Assembly: GCA_950097015.1 (NCBI GenBank)
Contig: CATNEN010000001.1
Location: forward strand, 4,060,001 to 4,124,000
Source of the DNA: Macrostomum hystrix
Taxonomy: Eukaryota; Platyhelminthes; Macrostomidae
Length of the DNA stretch: 64,000 nucleotides
Direction of reading: 5' to 3'
Shown here piece by piece: positions 20,101 through 29,769 of the stretch (the stretch's first letter is position 1; every line of letters starts with the position of its first letter). The notes under the pieces are model-generated. The model was not told the origin of the DNA. It was given only the letters and a program-made list of their open reading frames with translations, and ran no database searches. A program made the translations under genes and the position numbers.

Positions 20101-21372
20101 TTCCACCAAAGGTGTCACGCCCAGCTGCGCTGAATCCGTCGCAAAAATGTCCGCGTACGATGTGATCAGACTCTTGAAACCCTGGCGCTGGTCCTCCGTC
20201 GTCGCCGCCCCGCCCCATTCACCGAGCTTTTTGAATACGGTCTCCGCTCGAGGTCGAGATTCTGCTGCTGCTTGACGGGGCTCCGCTGGGTCGTCCTTCA
20301 AGGTCGCTATCTTCAGGCTTCCGAGTTGTAGTGGTCGATACCACCCGACTGTCTCTCCCCGTCGCAGCCGTACTGGCTGCTCCGACACATTGCAGACCCG
20401 CACAGGCATCTCTCCCTTTTCGTCCGGCGTTACTAGTGCTCTTGCCGCAATCACGCCGTCCTCAGTTGTTTGCTTCCTCGGATCCATCATGCCTGCGACT
20501 CGTGCGCTGGTGCCGCCTTTTCTTTCAAGTCGCCCGACGAGTACTGTCTCGTGACCCGGCTCCAATGTCGTGGTCTCCTGCACACGGATCCGGCACACAA
20601 CGGGTCGTTCTCGCTGAAACCGGATCGGCAGTAGCGCATCTCTTAGCTGAAGCACTGCCCTGGCGTAGTCAATCTGGCAGCCATGCCGTTGGAGGAAATC
20701 TGATCCCAACACAAGCTCGTAGCCGATGCCCGCGACGACCAGAACGTCGATTGGGACACGCTCTCCCACTTCCAGATCCAAAGTCGTGACGCCTATTACT
20801 TCAATTGGACTGCCGTTGGCTGTCGTGACCCGGGCGAATGCTCCGCGGAGGAGCTGCGGCCTGCCCCGAAGCCGCAAGAACCTTGCTTCGGACATGACGG
20901 TACAGGACGCTCCTGAATCTAGCAGCGCGGACACTTGACCGCCTCCGGCGAGTTTTAAATCGACATAGACTGATGTTGGGGTGATGCTGATGGACGCCTG
21001 TGGCAACCTCTGGTTGGTGGGGCCGTCGCCACCAACCGATGAGGCCACCGGGTTGGTAGACGCCGACTTGGTCGCTCCCGTTGAAGGCGTGGTCAGATTG
21101 GCCCACGATGCTGTAGTAGGACCAGTTGTTGGTTCGACGGTGTTGACGTGAGGTGAAGCAGTAGGGTAGGTTGATGACGCGATAGTGCTGACAAACGATG
21201 ATGCAGTAGGGGTGGTTGATGACGCGATAGTGTTAACGAACGATGATGCAGTAGGTATGGTATATGACGCAAAGGATGACGCAGTCAAAGATGACTTGAA
21301 TGACGCATGATGACGTTCTCGCAGCTTCGCACCTGGGGGGCCTCCATCGTGTCCGGACCTCACTTCCCCCAC
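17149..21372 (-). CDS. pol: Pol polyprotein of Ty3/Gypsy family 2
   Basis: 1407 residues, uninterrupted. Residues 30-85 are a Ser/Thr-rich repeat (TASSFVNTIASST type, ~48-bp units near 21140-21290). Protease: LLDSGASCTVM, Asp 152. Reverse transcriptase: SSMDLHSGYW (Asp 524), MPFGLVNSPATF, YLDD at 587-590. RNase H: LDTDAS (737-741) and RTDHHNLKW. Integrase: HHCC finger (His 967, His 974, Cys 1004, Cys 1007) and Asp 1035, Asp 1095, Glu 1131 with 59 and 35 residues between them, then a GPY/F-like segment (WKGPVEVVRKI, near 1275). The C-terminal ~100 residues are acidic, then Arg/Pro-rich. The frame begins with GTG at 21372 and overlaps the end of gag by 13 bases in the -1 frame, so it is probably made by -1 frameshifting rather than by its own start. 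Confidence 0.95.
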   Translation of the reverse strand: MGEVRSGHDGGPPGAKLRERHHASFKSSLTASSFASYTIPTASSFVNTIASSTTPTASSFVSTIASSTYPTASPHVNTVEPTTGPTTASWANLTTPSTGATKSASTNPVASSVGGDGPTNQRLPQASISITPTSVYVDLKLAGGGQVSALLDSGASCTVMSEARFLRLRGRPQLLRGAFARVTTANGSPIEVIGVTTLDLEVGERVPIDVLVVAGIGYELVLGSDFLQRHGCQIDYARAVLQLRDALLPIRFQRERPVVCRIRVQETTTLEPGHETVLVGRLERKGGTSARVAGMMDPRKQTTEDGVIAARALVTPDEKGEMPVRVCNVSEQPVRLRRGETVGWYRPLQLGSLKIATLKDDPAEPRQAAAESRPRAETVFKKLGEWGGAATTEDQRQGFKSLITSYADIFATDSAQLGVTPLVEHQIETGDARPVNIPPRRLSPHLRQEVHALIDELEEQGRIEPAQSPWNAPIVCVRKKDGSLRMCVDYRGLNKVTTRDAIPLPRMDDALDELAGAKVFSSMDLHSGYWQVKVNAADQLKTAFSVPQRGQYMWRVMPFGLVNSPATFTRLMTVAMHGLAWKTCLIYLDDILVWSKSVEEHLERLEEVFVRLREAGVKLKPEKCHFLLKKVTFLGHQVSEDGVETESEKVEVVRSWPTPKSTKDVQSFMGLCSYYRRFIQHFSSVAEPLLRLTRKGAEFEWGPEQEEAFQQLKVKLTSTDVMAFPDFGPNAGEFVLDTDASSSIGIGAVLSQRQSDGSEKVIAYGSRSLSSAERNYCTTRVELLAVVTFMVKYRYYLAAKKFCLRTDHHNLKWIQNLKDPEGQCARWLEKLAEFDYYVVHRSGLSHGNADSLSRRQTRRHVGFLECPSCSEQAPLNAVLTNALRVEDGRVELAATQDLEEEIRLMKELVGGNEGVVEQLRRTPAGRALSAQRELLKTSGQVLVRRWKNTDQIVLPRSLVQKVITDCHSGAAGGHFGLLKTKRKILERFWRPGISREIAECVRSCEACGRSKLAKKARAPLEPIRTGEPFETVMVDIVGPLPRSARGHQYILTMQDAFTKWPAAIPIRNQRASTVARAIFGHWISIYGCPSSIHSDQGRNFESQVMRELCTLLKIKKTRTTAYHPSGNGQVEKFNQTLKSVLRSYIAEGAEPHKWDELIDSALMAYRSSVHRGTGYTPYFLLHGQEMRLPLDVAYKTPQEPTDKSTYVAGLREHLHQAHEAVRQATCTYQKLQKDYYDRKVRGSAHQPGDLVFVFAPAKPGEVPNKFRVDWKGPVEVVRKISETVYEVQNPANPRKTKRVHFNNLSPFKKSRSAANEASQEEGGAVQEDGQSQEEEEEAEQVGRRGRPPPAEVEPGQENEVGGSARSSESPQSVRSEAWARPEEPAVETATPRRYPTRPRRPPDRLRF

Positions 21373-22325
21373 CGCGGATCCGGAGTACCGTTTCCCTCCG
21401 CACGACAGCTGGCCGCCACATGCCCAGTACTACCGCACCGGTAGCAGCGAACAGCGTGGTAGGCCCTGGCCCTTGGTGGGGGTCCTGCCGCTTTCTTCGG
21501 ACACTCCCTGGCCACGTGACCCTTCTGACGACACGTCCAACACTCGACGCCTCCCTGCGGGACAGCCTTCGACGGCTGACTCGGCCGGTCTTCGATTCCA
21601 CCGGACGATGGTTTGGCCTGTTGCAGCTGCTTCTCCAGCTCCCTGATCCGTGCTCGCAGCGCGCCGACCTGGTCCTCTGATGCCTCTCCTGGGGTGGCTC
21701 CCAGGGCGTTGAACACGGCTGTCTTCCCCTTCGCCGATAGTCCGGCGTGAGCTGCCCGGAGCGCTGCGTCGAGCTGGCGAGCGCTGCGAATTGCGGCGGT
21801 CAGATCGACTGGCTGGCTGAGAAATAGCTTCTCCCGCACGGCCTCTGGTACCCGGGCCCCTTTTAGGAATCGATCCTTGGCCAGCTCCGACCTAGCCTCC
21901 TGGTCGATCGTCGGGTAAGCGTTGCGCACTATCTCGAGCAGAGCGTCGCCATACGCCTCCATCGACTCCTTCGGATCTTGGTCCCGACCGGCCAGCTCCA
22001 ACCTGTAGTCCTGCGGCGTCCGGTATTGACTGAACCTCTGAAGTAGTTGTTCCGTGAATCCCTGGTAGTCCTGATTCTCCTCGAACGACATGTTGTCGAC
22101 CGCTGCATAGGCCGTGCCGAGGTCCAACAGACTCATCAGATGCGGTCGGCGCTCTTCCTCCTCGATTCCACTCGCCTCGCAGAACTCGTTGAAGGTCCTC
22201 AGCCACAGCCGGAAGTTCATACCGGTCACATACTTGGTTGGCTTTGCCACGCGCGGCAGTCCATGGTGCAAATTTTCACGCAACCTCTCCGTCAGCGCAC
22301 CAATCAGGTCGTCGATACCAGCCAT
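21360..22325 (-). CDS. gag: Gag polyprotein of Ty3/Gypsy family 2
   Basis: 321 residues, ATG at 22325. A helical capsid-type region covers about residues 30-200 (FRLWLRTFNEFCEASGI, YGDALLEIVRNAYPT, FLKGARVPEAVREKL). A short coiled segment (LRARIRELEKQLQQ, near 225-240) follows. Two CCHC zinc knuckles, CWTCRQKGHVAREC (262-275) and CYRCGSTGHVAASC (294-307), bind RNA. The family 1 copy in this window has one knuckle. The stop lies inside the start of pol; near it on the coding strand is a run of five G (21366-21370) where a -1 shift would place ribosomes in pol. Confidence 0.92.
   Translation of the reverse strand: MAGIDDLIGALTERLRENLHHGLPRVAKPTKYVTGMNFRLWLRTFNEFCEASGIEEEERRPHLMSLLDLGTAYAAVDNMSFEENQDYQGFTEQLLQRFSQYRTPQDYRLELAGRDQDPKESMEAYGDALLEIVRNAYPTIDQEARSELAKDRFLKGARVPEAVREKLFLSQPVDLTAAIRSARQLDAALRAAHAGLSAKGKTAVFNALGATPGEASEDQVGALRARIRELEKQLQQAKPSSGGIEDRPSQPSKAVPQGGVECWTCRQKGHVARECPKKAAGPPPRARAYHAVRCYRCGSTGHVAASCRAEGNGTPDPRWGK
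21364..21375 (-). promoter_or_regulatory. Probable gag-pol -1 frameshift site
   Basis: The last gag codons read TGG GGG AAG TGA. Pol reads the same bases as GTG GGG GAA GTG. A slip of one base back on the G5 run gives the pol frame. It is not a textbook X XXY YYZ heptamer, and I did not identify a downstream stem or pseudoknot. Confidence 0.5.
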
Positions 22326-22488
22326 GAGTCGCAGTACAGCAGCGCGAGACTTTCCGATACGCGATTGAGAAGCTCAGCTCCGAGTTCGCTTCAGCCCGCA
22401 CAGCAATAACCCCCAGACGATCAATAAACACAATAGACACTACACAATTCAAACAGACACTCGCCTTCACAACTCACAGGCACAGCAG

Positions 22489-22506
22489 GCCCCACATTGG
22501 GCGCCA
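22489..22506 (-). promoter_or_regulatory. Primer-binding site, tRNA-Lys type
   Basis: On the minus strand, three bases inside the 5' LTR, TGGCGCCCAATGTGGGGC. It matches the known tRNA-Lys primer-binding site TGGCGCCCAACGTGGGGC at 17 of 18 positions. Confidence 0.85.
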
Positions 22507-22509
22507 ATT

Positions 22510-23330
22510 TGTTGTACTCGCGACTTCCCGGAGGGGTGCCCCTAGGAGGGTCAGAGTACGCGGGCCCGTGCTGGCCTGCGTCAGGGCGCGAGTGTCCGCA
22601 CGGGACCCTAAGTCTGGGGCGTCAGGACGCACCCAAGTGGCCGGCACACGCGTCGGGACGCTGTGATGTCGATCACCCTTCAGCGGGGCGGCAGGGCGCA
22701 CGAGCTGGCGTCTGAGTACAGCGGGCGTACAGTACAGGGTGACCCCTGGCTGGCTACCTGGTCTAGTCCCCCTCCTTAGTCGGCGTCAGGACACACGGAC
22801 GGTCCCCACTACAGCCCCCGAAATGAAGGAGACAAGGCAGCGACTTACTTCTGGTTCACTCGCACTCGTGCGGGTAGTCAACTTCGTTCAGCGGACTTTT
22901 GATTGCGGCTGGCAGACCGGGTGGTCGATATTTATTAGTTATTATTTGTGCGTGGGGGACGGGTTATGGAAACAGAGTCAGGCGTTGTAGAGCGTGAACA
23001 CGCGCACGGGGCAGCCACCCGCCCCCGGCCGCGCCTTTATAGGACACGGCTCACGAAGGGCCGGGGCCCCCTCCCCCGCCCCACCCCCACCCACCACCCC
23101 GGCCCAGCTACCCACCGGCCAATCACGGCGCAGCTGGGGGAGGGGCAGCCTGGGGCGAGGACCAAAAAGGGCGGCCCAGCCAACCAGCGCGCAGCCAACA
23201 CAATGGCGGCTAAGCGGCTTACACCGCTGAGCCTTTAACGCCAAAACAACAATGCCAAAAACAACTGCGAGTGCACTTGTTGCGCAGGGGGGCGAGTGCA
23301 CTTGAGCAGTGCAAGCGCACGTGCACAACA
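22510..23330 (-). repeat. 5' LTR of Ty3/Gypsy family 2
   Basis: 821 bp with TG...CA ends, identical to the 3' LTR except for two positions (22899 and 23185). It carries the TATA-like sequence at 23035-23041 and AATAAA at 22931-22936 on the minus strand. The right flank CTAA (23331-23334) is the target-site duplication. Confidence 0.95.
23035..23041 (-). promoter_or_regulatory. TATA box of the retrotransposon LTR promoter
   Basis: TATAAAG on the minus strand in a GC-rich context, about 290 bases into the 5' LTR. An AATAAA about 100 bases downstream fits transcription starting just after this box. Confidence 0.55.
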
Positions 23331-23334
23331 CTAA

Positions 23335-24590
23335 TTTATATTTAATGTAATAAAGCAGTCCATGCATAGTTTTTATTTTGCAATTTTGTTTTTGTGCAGT
23401 CGCTCCAGACTTTTAAATTATGGGCTTTATCGCGTGTACGTACACATGCATCGTACAACGATTAGCTGCAGCGTGCTAAATAGTTCAATGAGGTATTAAA
23501 AGCGTACAAGGAGACGAACCTCAAGTATTTGTACCTTTTAGTTGAAGTTAAAAGTTCAAGCTTTTAGTGAATCATCAGAAAATAAAACTATCCGTTTTAA
23601 ATCGTGCAACATATTGTTTTGTCTCGGACATTTGTGACACTGTCACTTAGGGTTGCAAGGTTTTTTAAAGAGAAGCTTGTTGCTTTTCCAATGCTGAAGT
23701 ATTTGTGTTGTATGGATCAGGGTTTTTCGTCAAAATTTAGATGCATGTATGCATCTAAACATGTATATGCAGATGGAAATATGATAATCAAGATGCAATA
23801 TGTATATTTGCCTACATTTTCCGATTTTGTATAAAATGGAAAATGTTGAAGATTACCCTATGGTATAACTGTTTTCTCTCCATTTTACTATTTCAAAGTT
23901 CCCACGTGAATTTAGATTTAGCATGCCAGCCTTAAAAAATAAAAAATCTGCATAGTGTAGAATTGTATACTCTGTTATTTAAGGCTATAATATATTGCCA
24001 ATATATTTGCTTAGATAAATCAAAAAGTATTTACTTTACTTGAAAAAATAATGTTCACTACAAATTTTTCTGAGTGGAAACCAGGAAACATAAACCTATC
24101 AAGTGTTATATAGAAATAAAGCATAAAGATATGGATATAATATAATAGAGCCATTGTGGGCATTAAATATAAAACAAATGAATCACTAAAATCGAAATTT
24201 GAAAAAAGTGAATTTTTGGCATGTTGCAAGTAAAGAGGCTTATAATTTGAATTATTTTTTATTTTGCTTGACATAAAATATGTATAGATTTATACTTTTG
24301 GGCAAGGTTTATTATCTCTTAAAATTCTGATTGTAAATTTGCAAGTAAGCTTAAAAATTGTTTAAGTTGAAGCTCAAATAAAATCAGTCTTAATTCCGAT
24401 CTGACTTTCCAAAGTAAATCCCTAAATTATTTGTTACAATTGCTTTTAAAAACTTGCCCTTTCATTCATTCATTAATCAAAATTTTGTTCTAGAAATGAT
24501 GCAATAGGTTTTATACATATCAACCTTATATATAAAAGGTTGCACACTGAGATTTAAATAGAGCTTTTAACATGTGTGTCCAGAGGTGAG
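23335..24590. other. AT-rich intergenic stretch
   Basis: No gene, RNA or clear repeat. It is the original target locus to the right of the Gypsy insertion. ORFs here are short and low-complexity. Confidence 0.6.
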
Positions 24591-24597
24591 GTCATGA

Positions 24598-25672
24598 GGC
24601 CAACTGCACACCAACAGTATACCAACTGCATGCCAGCTGCATACCAATTATATTCCAACATGCAAACTCTACACCAACTGTTTGCCAACCCTATACCAAC
24701 TGCATACCAACTCCATACCGACATGCCAACTCTATACCAACTGTATACCAACTGCATACCAGCACCTCATAGGGCTCATACATGCGCAACCTCCCAAATC
24801 TTAGCCGGCCGTGCAACTTAGTTTTTGCTCTCATTTGTTACTTAGTTCGTTTCATTGCTCTATTTACGACTTAGTTTGCTCTCATTTGCTCTCTGTTTTC
24901 TCTCACCTAAGTTGTTGTAGGCTTCTTTTCTTATATACTTTATGAATGTCTTTACTTTATTCGCTTTATGCACTTCTTATTTCAATTCAAATTGGTAACG
25001 TTTATATATTCAATATGATAGTGTTACACTTTCAATATGGCCGGTATCTATCTTTACCTTTTACCTTTGCTTATAACCTTACTGTATAATTTCTATAAGT
25101 AATTATATCAATCTTTATACATATTTATCAGTCTTCATCAGTCTTTATCCGTCTTTATCCGTCTTTATCAATCTTTATCAGTCTTCAGTTCAATCTTCAG
25201 TCCGTCCTTGGGCTTTTCCAGTGGCTCTAGAGTTACAGCTTTTCTTCACTCTATTTAGTTCTCTTTCGCAATGTCTCTTTCTCAAATAACTTCAATATGA
25301 ACACTTCAAGATTCAAGCTTTCTTTACTTTGAACTCCTTTCTCAAACGAGAGCGGGTTGATTCTTCTCCCTCTGTTTCGTGTGTATTTATACTAAAACTT
25401 CTCCTCCTCCTCACCTCCGCGACTTCATTAAAACATTTTATTTTCGGTGCATTTAAACAAATTGGTGCATTTAAACAAATTTGGTGCATTTAAACAAACA
25501 AAATACTAATTTCGCGGGAAAATATTTCTAGGAATAAAAGCGAGGCCTATCTCACAACTGCATACCAACACCATACCGACTGCTTACCAACTGCATGCCA
25601 GCTGCATACCAATTATATTCCAACATGACAACTGCATACCAACTCCATTCCAACTGCAGTCTTCAGTCTTCA
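24598..25672. repeat. Interrupted ~10-bp tandem array (TACCAACTGCA type)
   Basis: Two blocks, about 24598-24766 and 25555-25672, share units like ATACCAACTGC and even the same local order (GCATGCCAGCTGCATACC then AATTATATTCCAACATG). The ~790 bp between them differ in composition, end in GCCTATCTCA (similar to LTR family 1, which ends GCCTGCCTCA), and include TTTATAC and short repeats. I read this as one array split by an LTR-like insertion. Confidence 0.6.
24778..24890. repeat. Dispersed repeat related to 63184-63430
   Basis: Begins CATACATGCGCAACCTCCC and shares AAATCTTAGCC, GCCGTGC, TTTACGACTTAGTTTGCTC and other blocks with the left part of the small TIR element at 63184-63430. Only the 5' part is present here. 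Confidence 0.65.
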
Positions 25673-25689
25673 ACTGCCAACTATAATAC

Positions 25690-26320
25690 TGTTGTTGGGC
25701 TCTTTTATTAATAACAAAACTCACCTTAAATTGACCCTTTGAAATAATTCTTAATTTCCTTTGTCAATGACTTAATTATACTTGATAGACTGGCTTCTTA
25801 CTTAATATGTATATATAGCTAAATATGGTAGCGCTCGCACGAGTATCCGAGTGGCAAGACACTTCTTCCTCTCCTTACTTACTCAAAAACTATCTGGCTT
25901 TCTGGTTTTTCCCAGTCTTTCAAGTTCCAAATGGACTGAATTTGCCCAACTTTGCACACAGTGCTATTCCACCAATCAGGATTTACCCTCTGCTCTTTTA
26001 GTTATTACGCTATACTGCTTTTGATAATTATCTCCTTCTTTATTCTTTAGAATATTCACCGACTTGTGTGTGACCACAGACCTGCTTTTCTCTCTCTCTC
26101 TCTGAATAAGAACGATTTAAACACTGAGACTTATTCTCCTTTATTCAACACAGGACTGGGTACGGGGCACCGGTTGGAGTTCTAGGGCTAGTTTACGGTT
26201 ATATTTATAGCGAAAATTTGAGGTGGGTGATAAAGCACAGTAAAACAAAAGATAAAATCGGGGAAAAGTGTTTGGCGGGAATTCAAGTTAAAATATACGA
26301 TAAAATTAGGGCCTGCCTCA
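25690..26320 (-). repeat. Solo LTR of Ty3/Gypsy family 1
   Basis: 631 bp, TGTTGTTGGG to GCCTGCCTCA, aligning at roughly 85-90% by eye with the right part of 13038-14116. The 4-bp duplication ATAC flanks it (25686-25689 and 26321-26324). There is no internal region, so it arose by LTR-LTR recombination or deletion. Confidence 0.8.
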
Positions 26321-26398
26321 ATACTTATATTATGCCACACTAAACGAAAACATGGCAAATTCATACCATTAATTGTTTCTTGTTTCAGGCTTCTTTGC

Positions 26399-29300
26399 AT
26401 GGCAGCGAAGAGAAGTGTGAACGACATTTCTGAAGCCATTAGTGGTGACCAGTCAGGTGCTGCTGGTGCACAAGTTTTTTCTGCTGGATGTGTTTTTGTC
26501 GAATCATGCATATCAGCTAATCTCTTCGTGAATCACTTTGATTCAAGAACTTGTAAACTTAAGCCTTCTTGGTTCGATGAAGTCATTTATCCACTGTTTA
26601 GACAGCATGGTGAGTATTGTCAGTTCTCAGTTAATAAGGTTAGACTGCGTGCATTTAAGCGCCATCGGAAGGACTGCAGTTTTCTTTGGATGCGCCTAGT
26701 CTGTGCCGAAGGCTCTGGTTGCAGTATGACATTCGTCGTCACCTTAAACAAGGCGCCGACTGATGGTCAGTCCTCTACACTGACACTACGAAGAATCTCA
26801 GAGCACTCGGGGCATGATGTTCCATCAAGTTGTTCCTCTTATCGCTATCTGTGGCAACGAGGTTCACAAGAGTGCCGTAACTTTGTTTTATCTCAGGCCA
26901 CCAACCCTGCTGCCAACCCAACGCAGACCTATGTGAAAGCAATCGAGCTGTTTGGTAGCGAAGCATGCTCTCTATCTGCTGTCCGTACAACTGTTAGTCG
27001 GACAAAAGCTGCCGACGACAAGTCTCCAGATGACATGCGAGATTTAAGACTCCAAATGAAAGACTGGAAGTTGACTATAAACGAGGATGGAGTCATTAGC
27101 GGCTATATCCAAAAGATTGACGTTGCACCAGTTGGTGTAATTCTCCATACCTCCATGCAGTTGGATTTGCTTCGCGACGTGCTCAAAGGCAATCAGCTTG
27201 CTCCTCTCCACTTAGACGCCACCGGCGGAATTGTGCGACAGACCCAGAACGTGTCGAGCACTGTACTTCTGTGCAGTGCTGTTGTTGCAACCCCGGAAAT
27301 AAAGAGAACAGCTGTATCAGAAAGCATCATGGAGGTCACGCGCTCGGAAAATGTGTCCAGTTGGCTAATGCATTTTTTAGCAGATTTCGCTCGTCACTGC
27401 AACATAGGACTGTGGGAACTACCCAAGAAAGGTCCGCAAATCTACGTGTCTGACTTTAGCTGGGTTTTCATTCATGGTATTCTCCGAGCCGCATGTACGA
27501 CCTGTGTTACAGACTACCTGCGTGTACAGTACAATCGACTTCGGAGTGCTGATCTGAAGCCACCTGAATCTCCTGTTGTGTTTATCTGTAGCTCGCATTT
27601 GCTGCGCGCTGTTGCCAGGACTTTGAAGTCACCAGATAAAATCGATAATGTTACTTATCGCGAGTTCATGCTCTCTTTTGCACTATTAGTGACGTCGAAA
27701 ACTTTGCGTTGCGCCCAAGCTGTTTGGAAGGCAATGGTCGAGGTGTTTACCTCCAGGCGGGTAGGTCCTGCCACTTTGAAGGCTTTACAAATTCTACATG
27801 GTAGGTTCGACTTCGGTTCGTTGGAGATTCCTGATGAAAACCAAGTGGCTGAAGATTCTGCTAATGTCTCAAATGCAGTACAAGAAGACGTCGCATTGGC
27901 TGAATTGGAGACTGGACTACGAGCCTCATCACCTTTTTGCGAAGTACTTCAACGATTTGACAAGCGAAGTGAGAGCAAGCGATGGCAATGGCGTGCTGAA
28001 CAATCTTTTCTACCCTCAGGCTGTTCAGGTTGTATTGCGAAAGTGGATGCCACTGTTTCCTATTTGGAGTGTGGCAGTGTTTGGAGGAAATCGTAGCACA
28101 CACGTGACCAACGCCGCTGTTGAATCATGGTTCAGCTGGTGCAAAAGCGAAGCACTGCCTTCTCAAGTTCTCGGCTCAGGTTACCAAGATTTGTCCGTGC
28201 GCAACTAACAACCGTAAAACTGCAACTGAAGCGGTTGCAGCACGAGCAACACCGTCATGTTCCAGTATATCAAGGTAAAGACTCCATCGACACTTATTTG
28301 AATAATTCAATTACTCGTGACATTCTCTTCATGAACCTAGCACTCTGTAGTAAGTTTTAAAAGATGTATTAGATGTATTAAATAAATTAAATGATGTACT
28401 AAAAGATGTAACAGAAGCAAGACGAATTGGGTTGATAATAACTAACATTGTGTGTAAAGTGTACGCTGCATTACTTCCTACCTTTTCGTTATTTCAGAAA
28501 AAGGCGGACACATTAAAGCAGAATGCCACCCGATTTCGCCTTTCTGAAGCCGGCCTAAATTCTGCATGGCAACAACGCCAGGAACGACTCAATCGCGATT
28601 TGAAAGCGTTTCGTGTTCGTGAGCACCAGAGACTTGTCACAGACGCACTGTCAGAGTTTAAATCGCGTATCAAATTAGAGTTTGCTGCTGAGGAATCCGC
28701 ACTTCACGGCTCTGGAGATTACAATTTGCAGCGAGGATGGACCTCACATCTTGTTGCTAACGAAGACTGGAATCAGCTCTCTGCTGACGAACAGAGTCTT
28801 CATCTAAAACATTTTTTGGCATCGCGAAGTAAGTTATAAGTAGTACACGAACGTGCTTAACTTCTAAAAATATACTATTTTCTTCTTTAATACGCCTGTT
28901 TCATTTGAATGGGCCCCATATAAGCAAAAGTAAAGATTGTATGTGGCCGGGCGAAACAGTCGATGGAATAATCAAAGTTTTGTCAAGTCTATACCGTTAG
29001 CAGCTTTGGCGTCACCTTAATTATTATTCCTTTCAGTTTTGGGAACTAAGGACAACTTAAAATTCTTAAGCGGTTAGCACTGGTTAAACTGGTTAAACGG
29101 GCAATGTCCTGACAATAAAAGAATATTTGCTCATGTCCGTAAAACTGTCGCGAAGTTTATTTAGGATATTTTTTCTTTTTCATGCAGGTACGGCCACTCG
29201 CATTGACCTTCGGCCAGGTGCCGGTGACACACGTGGAAACAAAAATCCTTCTCGTCTGCGCAGGCCGCCAAGGAAGGCTCCAATGGAAACGCCTTTTCCG

Positions 29301-29726
29301 TCAGAAATGGCAAATTTAGAAGAGTGTCGGCCTTGGGAAAATGATCATCCGCTTTTTGTAGCCTTCGCATCGGCCGAATGCCAGGGGCAAGTGTGTCCCG
29401 GGTGCAGCTGCTCCATTGTAACCAAGTCTGCCTTACTGCAGCATCGGTTTGTAGTGGGGCATATGGAACATCATATGACCCCCCAGAGTGCATCCACAGG
29501 AGTCGCAACTTCCTGGAAAGCAACCTCACAGCTGCGCAAAACTTTTTATCATCTGCGAGCGTACTGCCTAGAATCGCGATTCGGTCACGGTTTTTTCGTC
29601 TCTATGGAAATCCGCTTCCGTCCGGACGCTCGAAAGGCTTTTGATGAAGTGAAGGAATTTTTCATATTAACCACCCGGACCTCTGCTAAGAAAATAACTG
29701 TTCGGATTTATAACTCAAAGACATAA
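26399..29726 (+). pseudogene. DDE transposase gene, MULE-like, with introns (decayed)
   Basis: The frame 26399-28096 gives 565 residues. A Cys-rich N-terminus (CSFLWMRLVCAEGSGC) is followed by LHLDATGGIVR (first Asp, about 27215) and YVSDFSWVFIHGIL (second Asp, about 27453). The frame changes at a T5 run near 27935; the next frame carries THVTNAAVESWFSWCK (likely catalytic Glu, about 28122). Another shift near 28165 leads to a third segment. Splice sites fit introns at 28350-28497 and 28829-29187 (A/GTAAGT ... CAG); the second preserves the frame, the first is one base out. The last exon (29188-29726) has CPGCSCSIV and HRFVVGHMEHH, a probable zinc-binding C-terminus. The spacing and second-Asp context suggest a MULE-like enzyme. 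An acceptor just before 26390 hints at a 5' exon. Several frameshifts make it inactive. Confidence 0.65.
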
Positions 29727-29769
29727 AATATGTTCTGCCGTTAATCTGAAGATGCCCGAAATTCTTGCG

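Larger units (their letters stand above)
14561..23330 (-). mobile_element. Complete Ty3/Gypsy retrotransposon with a J-domain ORF (family 2)
   Basis: 8770 bp. Both LTRs are 821 bp (14561-15381 and 22510-23330) and differ at only two positions that I could find. The 4-bp duplication CTAA flanks the element (14557-14560 and 23331-23334). On the minus strand: 5' LTR, primer-binding site, gag, pol in the -1 frame, a third ORF with an N-terminal J-domain, a purine-rich tract and the 3' LTR. All three ORFs are intact, so this is a young and possibly active copy. Its interior is much richer in G and C than the surrounding DNA. Confidence 0.95.

Noticed and set aside
17157-20789. Many ORFs antisense or out of frame to pol (e.g. 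20331-20789, 18482-18808)
   Set aside because: Shadows of the intact 1407-residue Pol, whose protease, RT, RNase H and integrase motifs are all in one frame.
22978-23367. Long ORFs inside the GC-rich LTRs, e.g. GGGGAGEGAPALREP
   Set aside because: They lie in U3/R of both LTRs, overlap on both strands, and have no domain. GC-rich DNA has few stops.
28350-28497. Perfectly spliced intron in the first transposase gene
   Set aside because: Splice signals are good but joining shifts the frame by one base. I keep it only as a probable intron in a gene already carrying indels.
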